From the NCBI RefSeq assembly GCF_011881725.1, contig NZ_JAATUR010000018.1:20944-84943 (forward strand): a DNA stretch of 64,000 bases, read 5' to 3'. Under the pieces are notes generated by a model, which made no database searches, was not told the DNA's origin, and was given only the letters and a program-made list of their open reading frames with translations. The DNA comes from Escherichia coli. GTDB lineage: Bacteria > Pseudomonadota > Gammaproteobacteria > Enterobacterales > Enterobacteriaceae. The translations under genes were made by a program, and so were the position numbers. Below are positions 49,863-63,226 of the stretch, in pieces. Each line of letters begins with the position of its first letter. Within the stretch, counting starts at the first letter, position 1.

Positions 49863-51827
49863 TCAGGCGGCGGTATTCGCCATACGTTGTTCGCGGTTTA
49901 TCGCCTGCAAGGCGGAAACATCAACAATCAGTGCCACGCTGCCGTCGCCAAGAATGGTTGCAGCAGAAATTCCAGGGACTTTGCGATAGTTACTTTCAAG
50001 GTTTTTAACCACCACCTGATGTTGACCAATTAGCTGATCCACCAGCAAGGCGTAGCGGCGACCGCCACTTTGCAGAATGACAACAATCCCCTGCGTAGCT
50101 TCGGTTTTCGCGCCTGCGACGTTGAACACTTTCCACAGTTCGACGATGGGCAGATATTCACCACGCACTTCCAGTACTCGCTCGCCGCCTGCCAGTGGAT
50201 GGAGATCGGCTTCACGAGGTTGCAGTGATTCCATAACGGCGTTCAGCGGCAAAATGAAAACTTCGTCAGCAACGCGTACGGACATGCCATCGAGGATCGC
50301 CAGCGTCAGCGGCAGTAATATGCGAATCGTGGTACCAACGCCCTGCTTCGACTGGATTTCAACATGTCCGCCCATTTCCAGGATGTTTCGTTTAACAACA
50401 TCCATGCCAACGCCGCGCCCGGAGACATCGGTGACCTGCTCCGCGGTGGAAAAACCAGGGGCGAATATCAACATCGCCACTTCGTCGTCAGTCATGTTGT
50501 CGCTAACGCTCAGACCTTGCGAGGCGGCTTTTGCCAGAATCCGCTCACGATTAAGCCCCGCGCCATCGTCAGTCACTTCGATGCAGATGTTGCCGCCCTG
50601 GTGTTCCGCAGACAGGATTAAATTTCCAACGCTATTTTTGCCTGCAGCAAGACGTTTTTCTGGCAATTCAATACCGTGGTCGAGGCTATTGCGTACCAGG
50701 TGGGTCAGAGGATCGATAATGCGTTCTATCAGACTCTTGTCGAGTTCGGTGGAACTGCCCACCAGCGTCAGTTCCACCTGTTTGCCAAGTTTACCCGCCA
50801 GGTCGCGCACCAGTCGGGGATAGCGGCTAAAGACATATTCCATCGGCATCATGCGAATCGACATCACTGATTCCTGCAAGTCACGGGCGTTACGTTGTAA
50901 CTGCCCCATGCTGGTAATCAAATCCCCATGATTCACCGGGTCCAGTTCACTGGAACGCTGAGCGAGCATCGACTGAGTAATCACCAGTTCGCCAACGAGG
51001 TTAATCAGTTGATCAACCTTTTCAACCGCCACGCGGATGCTGCTGGATTCGCTTCCGCGCGTCGGTTTTTCCCGTTCCACACGTCCCGCTGGCGCTAGTT
51101 CAGCTGCCAGTTTGAGTACCGGTGGTGTGGGTATTTTTGGCGTGAATTCTACTGTTTCAAAGGCAATCTGATCGGCCTCAATCACAAAACAGAGCACTGC
51201 TTTGATGTCATCTTCCGCGATGTCGCCCGGTAATATTGCCGAAAGAGAATCAGCGGCTTTCACCACATTAGTTAACGTTGTCAGGTGGCCCAACTCTTCT
51301 TCCAGCAGATCGACTTCCCCGGCCTTCAGGCGCGAAAGGATAATTCGTCGCGGCGACTGACTGCTACTCTGCTCATCTTGCGGTTCACTTTTGGCAACCA
51401 CACTTAACCGGGTCGTGGCGGATGCCGATTCGCCTTTCGCTTCTAATGCCAGCTGACGCAAGGCCTGGCAGATATAATCGAAGCTTGCGGCATCCGGCTC
51501 TTGCGACTGTTTATAAGCGTCGAGCTGTTCTTGCATGATGTCCTTCGTTTCCAAAAACAGATTGATAATGTCGTTGTTAAGCTGCATCTCACCTCGCCTG
51601 GCTTCGTCGAGCAGGTTTTCCATCAGATGCGTGGTTTCCTGCAAAATGTTAAAGCCAAAGGTTCCTGCCCCTCCCTTGATCGAGTGGGCCGCCCGAAAGA
51701 TGGCATTCAATTGTTCGGCATCTGGCGCTTCTGGCTGCATAACCAGCAGATGCTGCTCCATATCGGCCAACAGTTCGTCCGCTTCATCAAAAAATGTCTG
51801 ATAAAAATCGCTTATATCCATGCTCAC
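49863..51827 (-). CDS. cheA: CheA, chemotaxis histidine kinase (GTG start, internal CheA-short start)
   Basis: 654 residues from a GTG at 51827; this gives the known N-terminus and lies 4 nt after the motB stop. Domains: P1 with the phospho-acceptor His48 ([10 protein letters not shown]), P2 CheY/CheB-binding (about 160-227), P3 dimerisation (about 263-325), P4 kinase ([21 protein letters not shown]) and P5 CheW-like. An internal start, Met98 (codon 51536-51534, preceded by GAAGGA), matches the site that makes CheA-short in E. coli. Confidence 0.97.
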   Translation of the reverse strand: MSMDISDFYQTFFDEADELLADMEQHLLVMQPEAPDAEQLNAIFRAAHSIKGGAGTFGFNILQETTHLMENLLDEARRGEMQLNNDIINLFLETKDIMQEQLDAYKQSQEPDAASFDYICQALRQLALEAKGESASATTRLSVVAKSEPQDEQSSSQSPRRIILSRLKAGEVDLLEEELGHLTTLTNVVKAADSLSAILPGDIAEDDIKAVLCFVIEADQIAFETVEFTPKIPTPPVLKLAAELAPAGRVEREKPTRGSESSSIRVAVEKVDQLINLVGELVITQSMLAQRSSELDPVNHGDLITSMGQLQRNARDLQESVMSIRMMPMEYVFSRYPRLVRDLAGKLGKQVELTLVGSSTELDKSLIERIIDPLTHLVRNSLDHGIELPEKRLAAGKNSVGNLILSAEHQGGNICIEVTDDGAGLNRERILAKAASQGLSVSDNMTDDEVAMLIFAPGFSTAEQVTDVSGRGVGMDVVKRNILEMGGHVEIQSKQGVGTTIRILLPLTLAILDGMSVRVADEVFILPLNAVMESLQPREADLHPLAGGERVLEVRGEYLPIVELWKVFNVAGAKTEATQGIVVILQSGGRRYALLVDQLIGQHQVVVKNLESNYRKVPGISAATILGDGSVALIVDVSALQAINREQRMANTAA

Positions 51828-51831
51828 GCTG

Positions 51832-52758
51832 TCACCTCGGTTCGGCTGATGGCATTGTGGGAACACTGACCTGTGGTGCAACCTCAGGTTTTTCCAGGGC
51901 GCTTACTGGCTCATTCTGGCTTTCGGCGTTTTCATGCAAAATGGCCTGTTCGGCTTGTTTGTTCAGTACCAGCAGGCTGATGCGACGGTTAATGGCATCA
52001 TCAGGTCCGCGATCGCTTAAGCGCATTGTTGCCGCCATGCCGACGACACGTAACACTTTGCCGCCATCCAGCCCTCCGACCATCAGTTCGCGGCGAGATG
52101 CATTGGCCCGATCGGCGGAAAGCTCCCAGTTGCTGTAGCCTTTATCACCACTGGCGTAGGGAAAATCATCGGTATGACCCGAAAGGCTAATACGGTTGGG
52201 AATACCGTTCAGCACGGGCGCGATGGCGCGCAGAATGTCGCGCATATAGGGTTCGACGTCGGCACTGCCAGTTCTAAACATCGGGCGATTCTGACTATCG
52301 ATGATCTGAATACGTAAACCTTCCTCGACCAGATCGATTTTGAGATGTGGACGCAGCGCCCGTAGTTTCGGATCGGATTCAATAAGCTGATCGAGGTCGC
52401 CACGCAATTTCCGCAACCGACTTTGCTCCATGTGTTTTTTTAGTTCTTCGATGTTCGGCTGCTTATTCACTTCCCCCTGGCTTTGGGTGTAATCATCACC
52501 ACCACCGGGAATTGGGCTTTCACTATTAGAAATGCGATCGCCGCCCGTAACCGCTGTCGCCAGTGGAGTCCGGAAGTATTCCGCAATCTGAATCAACTCC
52601 TTTGGGCTGGAGATAGAGATCAGCCACATCACCAGAAAAAAGGCCATCATTGCGGTCATAAAGTCGGCATAAGCAATCTTCCACGATCCATGCGCTGCCC
52701 CGTGGCTTTTTGCTTTACGTCGTTTGACGACAATAATCGGATGCGCTTGATTCTTCAT
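51832..52758 (-). CDS. motB: MotB, flagellar stator peptidoglycan-anchored subunit
   Basis: 308 residues. Single membrane helix (about 28-50) carrying the proton-binding Asp32 ([10 protein letters not shown]), a periplasmic plug, and a C-terminal OmpA-like domain (about 150-270) with the murein-binding segment SLSGHTDD and WELSADRAN. It pairs with MotA to form the proton channel that powers rotation. It overlaps motA by 4 nt. Confidence 0.98.
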   Translation of the reverse strand: MKNQAHPIIVVKRRKAKSHGAAHGSWKIAYADFMTAMMAFFLVMWLISISSPKELIQIAEYFRTPLATAVTGGDRISNSESPIPGGGDDYTQSQGEVNKQPNIEELKKHMEQSRLRKLRGDLDQLIESDPKLRALRPHLKIDLVEEGLRIQIIDSQNRPMFRTGSADVEPYMRDILRAIAPVLNGIPNRISLSGHTDDFPYASGDKGYSNWELSADRANASRRELMVGGLDGGKVLRVVGMAATMRLSDRGPDDAINRRISLLVLNKQAEQAILHENAESQNEPVSALEKPEVAPQVSVPTMPSAEPR

Positions 52759-53642
52759 GCTTCCTCGGTTGTCGTCTGTTGTTGCGGATTTTTCACCGCA
52801 CGCACATGCTCTTCCAGTTCAATAAATGACGGGCGTTCGCTGGAATAGAGCGTTTTGCGACCAAACTCAACGGCGATAGGCGGTGCGTAACCGTTCAGAT
52901 TAGAAAGCAGTGTGACTTTTACGCATTGCATCATTTTGCTTGTTTCGGCGCTTTTCTGACGCAAAACAGTCGCCAACGGGGAAATAAATCCGTAAGCCAA
53001 TAAGATACCGAGGAAAGTCCCCACCATCGCATGTGCGATGAGCGCTCCCAGTTCGGCGGCTGGGCGATCAGCTGAACCTAAAGCGTGGACCACCCCCATC
53101 ACGGCCGCGACAATACCAAACGCCGGAAGTGAGTCTCCGACCAACGCCAGACTGTTCGCCGGGACTTCCGCCTCGTTTTCGTGCGTCTCAATCTCTTCAT
53201 CCATCAGGGCTTCGATTTCGAAGGTGTTCATGTGACCACTGATAATCAGGCGCAGATAATCGACGATAAAATCAAGCATGACGGCATCCGCGAGGATGCG
53301 TGGGTAGCTGGCGAAGATTTCGCTCTCACGGGGATTTTCAATATCACGTTCCAGTGAGAACATGCCCATTTGTCGGGATTTCGCCATCAGACGATAAAGC
53401 AGCGCCAGCAAATCCATATACATTGCTTTAGTGTATTTGGAACGACGAAACAGCAATGGCAGCGCCTTCAGCGTGCCTTTAATCGCTTTTCCATTATTGC
53501 CAACGATAAACGACCCAACGCCTGCACCGGCGATAATCACCAATTCAGCGGGTTGATAGAGTGCTCCAAGGCTTCCACCGGTCATCAAGTAACCGCCGAA
53601 AACTGTACCGAGAACAACCAGGTAACCTAATAAGATAAGCAC
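52755..53642 (-). CDS. motA: MotA, flagellar stator channel subunit
   Basis: 295 residues with four membrane helices (about 2-20, 33-50, 170-192, 200-222). The cytoplasmic loop holds the torque-generating Arg90 and Glu98, which contact FliG, and the conserved proline segment near 173 ([13 protein letters not shown]). First gene of motAB-cheAW, driven by the sigma-28 promoter inside flhC. Confidence 0.98.
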   Translation of the reverse strand: MLILLGYLVVLGTVFGGYLMTGGSLGALYQPAELVIIAGAGVGSFIVGNNGKAIKGTLKALPLLFRRSKYTKAMYMDLLALLYRLMAKSRQMGMFSLERDIENPRESEIFASYPRILADAVMLDFIVDYLRLIISGHMNTFEIEALMDEEIETHENEAEVPANSLALVGDSLPAFGIVAAVMGVVHALGSADRPAAELGALIAHAMVGTFLGILLAYGFISPLATVLRQKSAETSKMMQCVKVTLLSNLNGYAPPIAVEFGRKTLYSSERPSFIELEEHVRAVKNPQQQTTTEEA

Positions 53643-53709
53643 GACATCATCCTTCCACTGTTGACCATGACAGGATGTTCAGTCGGCAGACGTTACCTTA
53701 CGGTTGGCG

Positions 53710-53740
53710 AAAAAAAGCAGCGGCAATGACTTACCGCTGC
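53710..53740 (-). terminator. Hairpin with U-run between flhC and motA
   Basis: On the minus strand GCAGCGG and CCGCTGC form a stem (53740-53717) followed by seven U (53716-53710). It can end flhDC transcripts and would also form the 3' end of MotR; the mocha mRNA must read through it in part. Confidence 0.88.
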
Positions 53741-53803
53741 TGGAATGTTTCGCCACACCGTATAGGTTAAACAGCCTGTATTCTCTGTTCATCCAGCAGT
53801 TGA
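53710..53803 (-). ncRNA. motR: MotR small RNA from the motA leader
   Basis: A near-consensus sigma-28 promoter at 53836-53810 predicts a start near 53803 and the hairpin with U-run ends at 53710, giving an RNA of about 94 nt. This agrees with the Hfq-binding RNA MotR described for E. coli, which affects flagellar and ribosomal protein mRNAs. The 5' end is inferred from the promoter and the RNA overlaps the 3' end of flhC. Confidence 0.72.
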
Positions 53804-54345
53804 GGGATAATATCGGCAGTGTTCTGAGAAAGTTTACGTCTTTTTACGGCGCGCGATGGCGGTTGACATAAGCTGCAGGCAAAACTGCCGACAGGTTGAT
53901 GAGCATGGGTGATGAAATTACCGCCGCAGCAGTTGCAGCGGGAAAGTTGTAGTAAATCACTTTCTACAAATCGCACCAAAGTCCAGGCGCGGGTTAGCGC
54001 CAGCAGCGGTCCGTTTTCTGCTTGTGGGCACTGTTCGAGGTATAAACGATAGGCTTTGATTACCGCATCGACGCCATTACATAACCCCGTTTTCAGTAAA
54101 AACTGCCATGCATTACAGAACATCGATGCATGAACATTTTGTTCCCAGGTCATAAACCAGTCGGTGGAGAACGGCAACATACCTTTCGGCGGTGGGCTTC
54201 CGCGCAGTTCTTTATAGAGTTTGATCAGGCGCCCGCGACTTAGCTGCGTTTCGCTTTCCAGCATCTGCAGACGAGCGCCCAGGGTTATCAATTCCATCGC
54301 CAGCTGAATATCCCGCGCTTCCTGAACGATGCTTTTTTCACTCAT
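53767..54345 (-). CDS. flhC: FlhC, flagellar master regulator subunit
   Basis: 192 residues. With FlhD it forms the FlhD4C2 activator of class 2 flagellar genes. Four zinc-binding cysteines are visible in RCNCCGG (about 137-143) and FACSLCQPP (about 154-162). 2 nt after flhD. Its 3' end contains the sigma-28 promoter for motAB-cheAW and MotR. Confidence 0.98.
   Translation of the reverse strand: MSEKSIVQEARDIQLAMELITLGARLQMLESETQLSRGRLIKLYKELRGSPPPKGMLPFSTDWFMTWEQNVHASMFCNAWQFLLKTGLCNGVDAVIKAYRLYLEQCPQAENGPLLALTRAWTLVRFVESDLLQLSRCNCCGGNFITHAHQPVGSFACSLCQPPSRAVKRRKLSQNTADIIPQLLDEQRIQAV
53810..53836 (-). promoter_or_regulatory. Sigma-28 (FliA) promoter of motAB-cheAW and MotR, inside flhC
   Basis: On the minus strand TAAACTTT (53836-53829), an 11-nt spacer, then GCCGATAT (53817-53810). 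Only two positions depart from TAAAGTTT-N11-GCCGATAA. It lies within the last 25 codons of flhC. Confidence 0.93.
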
Positions 54346-54347
54346 TA

Positions 54348-54698
54348 TCAGGCCCTTCTCTTGCGCAGTGCTTCTTCAGGCTGATTAACATCATTCAGCA
54401 AGCGTGTTGAGAGCATGATACCGGTATGAATTTGCTGGAGATCATCAACGCGGGAATCTTGCGTCAACTGATTAATCGTCTGGTGGCTGTCAAAACGGAA
54501 GTGACAAACCAGTTGATTGGTTTCTGCCAGTTTAACCATTTGCGGAAGAGTCAGCGCAGCTAGTGTTGTTGCCATTTCTTCATTAATGCCGAGACGAAAC
54601 ATAGCGGACGCTTTGTCCTGAACAATTAGACGCTGTGCAAGTAATAAATATGACAAGTTGATGTCATAAATGTGTTTCAGCAACTCGGAGGTATGCAT
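54348..54698 (-). CDS. flhD: FlhD, flagellar master regulator subunit
   Basis: 116 residues from [10 protein letters not shown]; a GTG three codons upstream lies inside the GGGTGGGA ribosome binding site, so ATG is preferred. A mostly helical dimer that pairs with FlhC to switch on the flagellar cascade. The N-terminus and dimer helices are unchanged from K-12. The long leader (about 200 nt) is the known target of CsrA and several small RNAs. Confidence 0.97.
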   Translation of the reverse strand: MHTSELLKHIYDINLSYLLLAQRLIVQDKASAMFRLGINEEMATTLAALTLPQMVKLAETNQLVCHFRFDSHQTINQLTQDSRVDDLQQIHTGIMLSTRLLNDVNQPEEALRKRRA

Positions 54699-54707
54699 TA
54701 TTCCCAC

Positions 54708-55475
54708 CCAGAATAACCAACTTTATTTTTTATGCGGTATCACCGCACCCCGTGATGTCGCCGGGAAGCCCCGGTAAAAGTAATTAGCATTAGAATAGTT
54801 GCGATAAGCTGCAATAAAACAGCCCCACCTTTTGGGTTTAATAAGCCCTTACAAATAGAATGGGGTATTTACATTTTCTAAGATTTTTCCTAAATCGACG
54901 CAACTGTACTCGTCACCACACGCACATACAACGGAGGGTGACTGCGATTTTCAATAATGTGTGATACAGATCACATAAAATACTCTATTACTTAACATAA
55001 ATGCATAAGTCATACTTTTGTTTTGAGTGTATTTCAATCCTTTAAAAAATTTTTCGCTACGAAGGCAAGCAAAAATGAAACAGGATATTCGAAATGAGAT
55101 GTTTCGCACACTTAAAATAACTCACCGAAAATAATTATCCGCTATAAATAATTGGTTAAACGCAGTACCAGACAACCTATTTTTAAACAGACACTTACCA
55201 TACAACAAACCAATTAAAGACAAAGAAAGACAACAATCAACTTAATGTTAATGAAATGCTTTGCATCTATTAACCATTTGTTCGTTAACGGGGTTGGTAC
55301 ACTTTTTTCTTATAATAAGAATTGAAATTATATGATCACCGATCGTGATTGATTAATTGTATTTACTAATAACCAGGCTAATATTTACCTGTTTGACTGA
55401 GTTCAAATTGCGTCATTCCTCCTTTTGGAGTAAAGCTGTAATGTCACCTGAAGTTCATAGAATAAGGAACAGGTT
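54708..55475. promoter_or_regulatory. Long regulatory region between flhD and uspC
   Basis: About 770 nt with no gene, AT-rich, especially 55000-55300. It should contain the flhDC promoter (start expected near 54896 from the known 198-nt leader), the CRP site at 54960-54975, and further binding space used in E. coli by many regulators of motility (OmpR, RcsB, LrhA, H-NS). The uspC promoter lies at the right end but I cannot place it. No insertion sequence is present here. Confidence 0.75.
54960..54975. promoter_or_regulatory. CRP site upstream of flhDC
   Basis: TGTGATACAGATCACA has perfect TGTGA and TCACA arms with 6-nt spacing. Its centre lies about 72 nt upstream of the expected flhDC start, the position reported for CRP activation in E. 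coli. Confidence 0.88.
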
Positions 55476-55904
55476 ATGAGCTATAGCAATATTCTTGTCG
55501 CCGTTGCGGTTACACCGGAAAGCCAGCAACTGCTAGCTAAAGCGATATCTATCGCCAGGCCGGTAAAGGGACATATCAGTTTAATTACTCTCGCTTCAGA
55601 CCCGGAAATGTACAATCAATTAGCCGCGCCGATGCTTGAAGATTTACGCAGTGTGATGCAGGAAGAAACGCAAAGCTTTCTTGATAAGTTAATTCAGGAG
55701 GCTGGGTATCCCGTTGACAAGACTTTTATTGCATACGGTGAGTTAAGCGAACATATTCTGGAAGTGTGTCGCAAACATCATTTCGATTTGGTGCTTTGCG
55801 GTAATCATAATCACAGTTTCTTTTCGCGAGCATCCTGCTCGGCGAAAAGAGTGATTGCCTCAAGTGAAGTCGATGTGCTGTTAGTTCCACTTAAGGGGAA
55901 TTAA
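55476..55904 (+). CDS. uspC: UspC, universal stress protein
   Basis: 142 residues, a single Usp domain: MSYSNILVAVAVTPESQQLL at the start and VLCGNHNH...AKRVIASSEVDVLLVPL near the end. The family's ATP-binding glycine loop GxxGxGxxxxxxGS is not obvious, as in UspA-type members. It is linked to stress survival and to motility control in E. coli. The stop is only 6 nt from the end of the convergent otsA. Confidence 0.95.
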   Translation: MSYSNILVAVAVTPESQQLLAKAISIARPVKGHISLITLASDPEMYNQLAAPMLEDLRSVMQEETQSFLDKLIQEAGYPVDKTFIAYGELSEHILEVCRKHHFDLVLCGNHNHSFFSRASCSAKRVIASSEVDVLLVPLKGN

Positions 55905-55910
55905 CCGCGC

Positions 55911-59263
<3,353 letters not shown>

Positions 59264-59277
59264 CTTATTCTCCTTAC

Positions 59278-60792
59278 TCAGGCAAGTGCCTGGCTGACTT
59301 TAGGCATGGCAAGGCTCAGTGCCTGACGCTCATCTGCCTGCTCATGTAGCAATTCACCGGCAATTTCACCTTCCCGCATCACTACAATACGATCGGCGAC
59401 GCCGAGGACTTCGGGCAAGTCGCTGGAGGCAAACAGCACAGCCACGCCCTGTGCCGCCAGCGCATAAATCACGTTATAAATTTCATGTTTGGCACCCACA
59501 TCGATACCGCGCGTAGGTTCATCCAGCAAAATGACTTTCATCTCTTCGGATAACCAGCGTCCCAGGATGGCTTTTTGCTGATTTCCGCCGGAGAGATTCA
59601 TAATCAATTGCTCTGCACCAGGCGTTTTGATGTTGAGAGAGCGAATGTGGTGATCGGCATTAGTTGCTTCCCAGCCGTTGTTGATCACGCAACCGCCGTG
59701 CACATGTTTGCGACGAGCGCTGATGTTGATATTGTCGCGCACCGAATGCACTGGAATAATGCCTTCCGCTTTGCGATCTTCCGGGCAGAGCATCATGCCT
59801 GCGGCAATCGCGTGGCCTGGTTTACGGATATTGATTGGCTGTTGGTCGATATAAACCTGACCGGCGGTAATTTGCGTACCGCCAAACATGCCTTTCATTA
59901 ATTCGCTGCGCCCTGCCCCCACCAGACCAAACAGACCGACGATTTCGCCACTGCGAACCGTCAAACTAATCGGTGTACGGACACCAGCAGCTTTCACCTC
60001 ATCCAGACGAAGTCGCTCTTCGCCATAGCTGCGCGGTTGCCAGCCGTAGATATCGCCGATGTCGCGACCGACCATCGCCTGTACCAGCGAGTCATGATCC
60101 ACCTGCTGCATATCAGTGAAGGTTTTGACGTAACGACCGTCTTTAAAGACAGTGATGGCATCGCTGAGAGCAAAAATTTCTTCCATACGGTGAGAAACGT
60201 ATAAGATCACCCGCCCCTCTTTTCGCAGTTCACGAATGACGCGAAACAGGTTGTCAATTTCACGCGCAGACAGGGAACTGGTTGGCTCATCAAAAGCGAT
60301 AATTTTGGCGTTACGCGCCAGGGCTTTGGCAATTTCAACCATCTGCCATTGCCCGATGGAAAGATATTTCAGCGGCGTATCCGGGTTAATATCCATACCC
60401 AGATGTTTAAGCTGTATCCCAACTTCATAATTCAGCAGTGAACGATTCACGATACCGCCTTTATGAGGAAGTTGGCCGAGATAGATATTTTCCGCGACGG
60501 TCATTTCCGGCACGAGATGCAGTTCCTGGTAAATAATCGCGACACCCGCATTTAGCGCGGCGGTTGTATCGGAAAAGGACATTTCCTGCCCATTAATCAC
60601 GACAGAACCCGTGGTTGGCGCATAGTTTCCACTAAGGATTTTTAAAAGTGTTGATTTTCCGGCGCCATTTTCACCCATCAACGCATGAACCTGACCGGCA
60701 TTACAGTCAAAACTGATATCCGTAAGCGCCTTGACGCCTGGAAAGGTTTTACCAATGCCGCGAAATGAGAGATACGGGGCAGACTGTTGCAT
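59278..60792 (-). CDS. araG: AraG, L-arabinose ABC transporter ATPase (two fused ABC domains)
   Basis: 504 residues from [10 protein letters not shown]; six upstream codons are not used. The first ABC domain has Walker [10 protein letters not shown] (about 42-50) and Walker [10 protein letters not shown]; the second has the degenerate [10 protein letters not shown] loop, signature LSGGNQQK (about 397) and [12 protein letters not shown]. This double arrangement is normal for sugar importers. It follows araF by 69 nt, including a strong hairpin. Confidence 0.97.
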   Translation of the reverse strand: MQQSAPYLSFRGIGKTFPGVKALTDISFDCNAGQVHALMGENGAGKSTLLKILSGNYAPTTGSVVINGQEMSFSDTTAALNAGVAIIYQELHLVPEMTVAENIYLGQLPHKGGIVNRSLLNYEVGIQLKHLGMDINPDTPLKYLSIGQWQMVEIAKALARNAKIIAFDEPTSSLSAREIDNLFRVIRELRKEGRVILYVSHRMEEIFALSDAITVFKDGRYVKTFTDMQQVDHDSLVQAMVGRDIGDIYGWQPRSYGEERLRLDEVKAAGVRTPISLTVRSGEIVGLFGLVGAGRSELMKGMFGGTQITAGQVYIDQQPINIRKPGHAIAAGMMLCPEDRKAEGIIPVHSVRDNINISARRKHVHGGCVINNGWEATNADHHIRSLNIKTPGAEQLIMNLSGGNQQKAILGRWLSEEMKVILLDEPTRGIDVGAKHEIYNVIYALAAQGVAVLFASSDLPEVLGVADRIVVMREGEIAGELLHEQADERQALSLAMPKVSQALA

Positions 60793-60824
60793 AACGTCTC
60801 CGTGAATCACTGGTCGTTTTACAC

Positions 60825-60847
60825 CCCCTCTGCATAATGCAGAGGGG
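60825..60847 (-). other. Perfect 10-bp hairpin in the araF-araG gap
   Basis: CCCCTCTGCA (60825-60834) and TGCAGAGGGG (60838-60847) form an uninterrupted stem with a 3-nt loop, 14 nt after the araF stop. The following minus-strand tract (GGTGTAAAACG) is not U-rich, so it looks like an mRNA-stabilising or partial-termination element rather than a full terminator. Confidence 0.8.
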
Positions 60848-60861
60848 AATTTTCCGGCAGA

Positions 60862-61851
60862 TTACTTACCGCCTAAACCTTTTTTCTCCAGTTCTTCTTT
60901 AAAGTTGTCACGCGTGATCAGCACCACGTCGGTAACTTCGGTGAATTTTGGCGGTTCAATGTCTTTTGCGACCCAGTTGTAAAGCATTTCGCTGGATTTA
61001 TAGCCATGAACATCCGGGCTTGGCAGCAGTGAACCATAGAAGCCAGTAGCCTGTGCCTTTGACAGTTCGCTCACCGCATCCACACCGTTAATACCGATAC
61101 CGATAATATCTGCTGCTTTAAAGCCCTGACCTTCCGTTGCACGTACGCCACCCAGCACGGTGCTGTCGTTCATACCGACGATCAACCAGTGTTTAACTTC
61201 AGGATGCTGAACCAACATGGAGTTGGCGGCGTCAAACGCCCCCGGAATGTCGTTAGATTTGGTAGGTACCTGATAAATTTGTTTTTCCGGGAATCCGGCG
61301 GCTTTCAGCGCGTCTATAGAACCAGTAGTACGACGACGGGCAGTATCCAGTTCGTTGGCCGTAATCGCCATTACAGCGCTTTCTTTTACATCCCAACCAC
61401 GTTTCTGCATCTCTTTATACAGTTCCTGGCCCTGACGTTCGCCAATTTTCGTCGCCGCCATCATCACCAACGGAACGGTATCAACCGGCTTGCCTTTGGC
61501 ATTAACAAACTGATCATCCACCGCAATAACTTTCATATCGTAGCCACGCGCTTTCGCCACGATAGCAGCCCCCAGTTTCGGGTCCGGAGTACAGATAACA
61601 AAACCTTTCGCGCCGCTGGCTGCCAGGCTATCAATAGCGTTCAGGGTTTTTTCACCATCCGGCACGGCAATCTTAATAACCTCAAAGCCTAAATCCTTCC
61701 CGGCTTTATCGGCAAATTTCCATTCGGTCTGAAACCAGGGTTCTTCCGGTTGCTTGACCAGGAAACCGAGTTTCAGATTTTCCGCCATAGCGGATTGTGA
61801 CATAACGGCAGCCAGACCGATGGCTGCAAGAGCTTTAGTAAATTTGTGCAT
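60862..61851 (-). CDS. araF: AraF, L-arabinose-binding periplasmic protein
   Basis: 329 residues from MHKFTKALAA; eight upstream codons are rejected because GGAG lies just before this ATG. Signal peptide of 23 residues ends SAMA-ENLKLGF. Type I periplasmic binding fold; the only notable cysteine is in FVICTPDP near residue 87. It delivers arabinose to AraG/AraH. The 61852-62076 gap must contain the araFGH promoter with AraC and CRP sites, but I cannot place the AraC half-sites by eye. Confidence 0.97.
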   Translation of the reverse strand: MHKFTKALAAIGLAAVMSQSAMAENLKLGFLVKQPEEPWFQTEWKFADKAGKDLGFEVIKIAVPDGEKTLNAIDSLAASGAKGFVICTPDPKLGAAIVAKARGYDMKVIAVDDQFVNAKGKPVDTVPLVMMAATKIGERQGQELYKEMQKRGWDVKESAVMAITANELDTARRRTTGSIDALKAAGFPEKQIYQVPTKSNDIPGAFDAANSMLVQHPEVKHWLIVGMNDSTVLGGVRATEGQGFKAADIIGIGINGVDAVSELSKAQATGFYGSLLPSPDVHGYKSSEMLYNWVAKDIEPPKFTEVTDVVLITRDNFKEELEKKGLGGK

Positions 61852-62076
61852 GGTTATCTCCAGCTTTAGCGTCATTTTGTGTAGGGCAAAACCTAAGAAC
61901 TTTCGTTAATTCAATCGGAAAACAAAGCATTACCTTTGGCGAAAAGATAATTGACTGTGTTGGCATAGTTTTAGCGAGAAATTAATTCTCCATAGGAGAG
62001 CAATATCACACCGCAGAATTACAGTGAGAACGTGCATGAATTTAGCTATTAAACACATACAGAGGACGTTAATTGT

Positions 62077-62283
62077 ATGACAAATGATAAGTGGTTTAGC
62101 AGATTAATCCATAAGATTAGCCTGGAAATCCTTGTGGCATCATTGATAGCTCTGGCGAGTCTTCTTTTTAATCTAATTTTGTCGGGCATGAAGCGACTCA
62201 TGGCAGGTGATGGTGAATCAGTTAAGAAGTATCAAACTCCACACAGAATTCATTCCTCCATTTATTATAACCATCTTCATTAA
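62077..62283 (+). CDS. Unnamed small protein with one predicted membrane helix
   Basis: 68 codons, MTNDKWFSRLIHKIS then a hydrophobic run LEILVASLIALASLLFNLILSG (about residues 16-37) and a basic, tyrosine/histidine-containing tail ending NHLH. AGAGGA at 62061-62066 is spaced about 10 nt from the ATG, a workable ribosome binding site. I do not recognise the gene. The amphipathic start and single helix with basic flank (KRLM) would suit an inner-membrane microprotein with an N-out or N-in orientation I cannot decide. Divergent from araF; ftnB follows 357 nt later. It could also be a chance ORF. Confidence 0.5.
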   Translation: MTNDKWFSRLIHKISLEILVASLIALASLLFNLILSGMKRLMAGDGESVKKYQTPHRIHSSIYYNHLH

Positions 62284-62640
62284 TTAATATATCAATGCAC
62301 AATGCGGGCATTACCCCAAAACTGGAAAAATGCCTGAAAATATAAGAACACCATCATGATACTTAAAAAACATTTAAATATCAATTACATAAGAGAAAAA
62401 GCAACGATACGATTTATTGCAAATCAATAACTGTAATCAATGAAATGTAAAAAAATATAAACATGGTGATTTAAGGATTTTCTTATAATCCTTCAGACGT
62501 TATGCTTATTTCAGATCATCGTCAGAATTGACTCCACGATCACATTTCGGACCCGCAGAAAGGAATTATTCTGCAAACAGTTATTACGGTGTTTTGATTT
62601 ATCTTGCACCTCTCGTCTTCTGGATATAAGGATATTAGGT
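62284..62640. other. AT-rich intergenic region upstream of ftnB
   Basis: 357 nt with no ORF I believe. Very AT-rich from 62335 to 62480. GGATATAAGGATATTAGGT supplies the ftnB ribosome binding region. I see no clear Fur, CRP or FNR palindrome and cannot place a promoter. Confidence 0.55.
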
Positions 62641-63144
62641 ATGGCAACCGCTGGAATGCTTCTCAAACTCAACTCCCAAATGAACCGCGAGTTTTATGCA
62701 TCCAATCTCTACCTTCACCTGAGCAACTGGTGTTCTGAACAAAGTCTGAATGGCACTGCGACTTTTCTTCGCTCTCAGGCACAAAGTAACGTGACTCAAA
62801 TGATGCGCATGTTTAACTTCATGAAAAGCGTCGGTGCAACGCCCATCGTTAAAGCCATTGATGTCCCTGGTGAAAAACTGAACTCTCTGGAAGAACTCTT
62901 TCAAAAAACGCTGGAAGAATATGAGCAGCGTTCAAGCACGCTGACGCAGTTAGCAAAAGAAGCTAAAGAATTGAATGATGATTCTACTGTCGATTTCCTG
63001 CGCGATCTGGAAAAAGAACAGCAGCACAATGGGCTGTTACTGCAAACCATTCTTGACGAAGTGCGCAGTGCGAAACAGGCCGGTATGTGCCCTGTCCAGA
63101 CCGACCAGCATGTTCTGAATGTCGTGTCGCATCAGATACATTAA
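62641..63144 (+). CDS. ftnB: FtnB, ferritin-like protein with incomplete ferroxidase site
   Basis: 167 residues of the bacterial ferritin family, a four-helix bundle. Glu17 and Tyr24 of the ferroxidase region remain ([10 protein letters not shown]), but the usual Glu50 and His53 (EEMTHM in FtnA) are Asn50 and Gln53 here (SNVTQM). FtnB of E. coli has the same defect; in Salmonella FtnB is linked to repair of iron-sulfur clusters rather than bulk storage. Two hairpins follow it (63151-63172 and 63193-63226). Confidence 0.96.
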   Translation: MATAGMLLKLNSQMNREFYASNLYLHLSNWCSEQSLNGTATFLRSQAQSNVTQMMRMFNFMKSVGATPIVKAIDVPGEKLNSLEELFQKTLEEYEQRSSTLTQLAKEAKELNDDSTVDFLRDLEKEQQHNGLLLQTILDEVRSAKQAGMCPVQTDQHVLNVVSHQIH

Positions 63145-63150
63145 TAAAAT

Positions 63151-63172
63151 CGGCGCATGAAAATATGCGCCG
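63151..63172 (+). other. Hairpin directly after ftnB
   Basis: CGGCGCAT (63151-63158) pairs with ATGCGCCG (63165-63172) around a 6-nt loop, 6 nt after the ftnB stop. Not followed by a T-run; probably a stabilising 3' structure. Confidence 0.7.
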
Positions 63173-63192
63173 AATACAAAAAGTTGTGAAAG

Positions 63193-63226
63193 CCGCTGCC
63201 TTACATCACTGAGGCAGCGGTTTTTT
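63193..63226 (+). terminator. Intrinsic terminator of ftnB
   Basis: CCGCTGCC (63193-63200) pairs with GGCAGCGG (63213-63220), followed by six T. The T-run reaches into the stop codon of the convergent yecJ. Confidence 0.92.

Noticed and set aside
54699..54707. Upstream GTG start adding three residues to FlhD
   Set aside because: The GTG falls within the GGGTGGGA ribosome binding site of the ATG at 54698, which is better placed.
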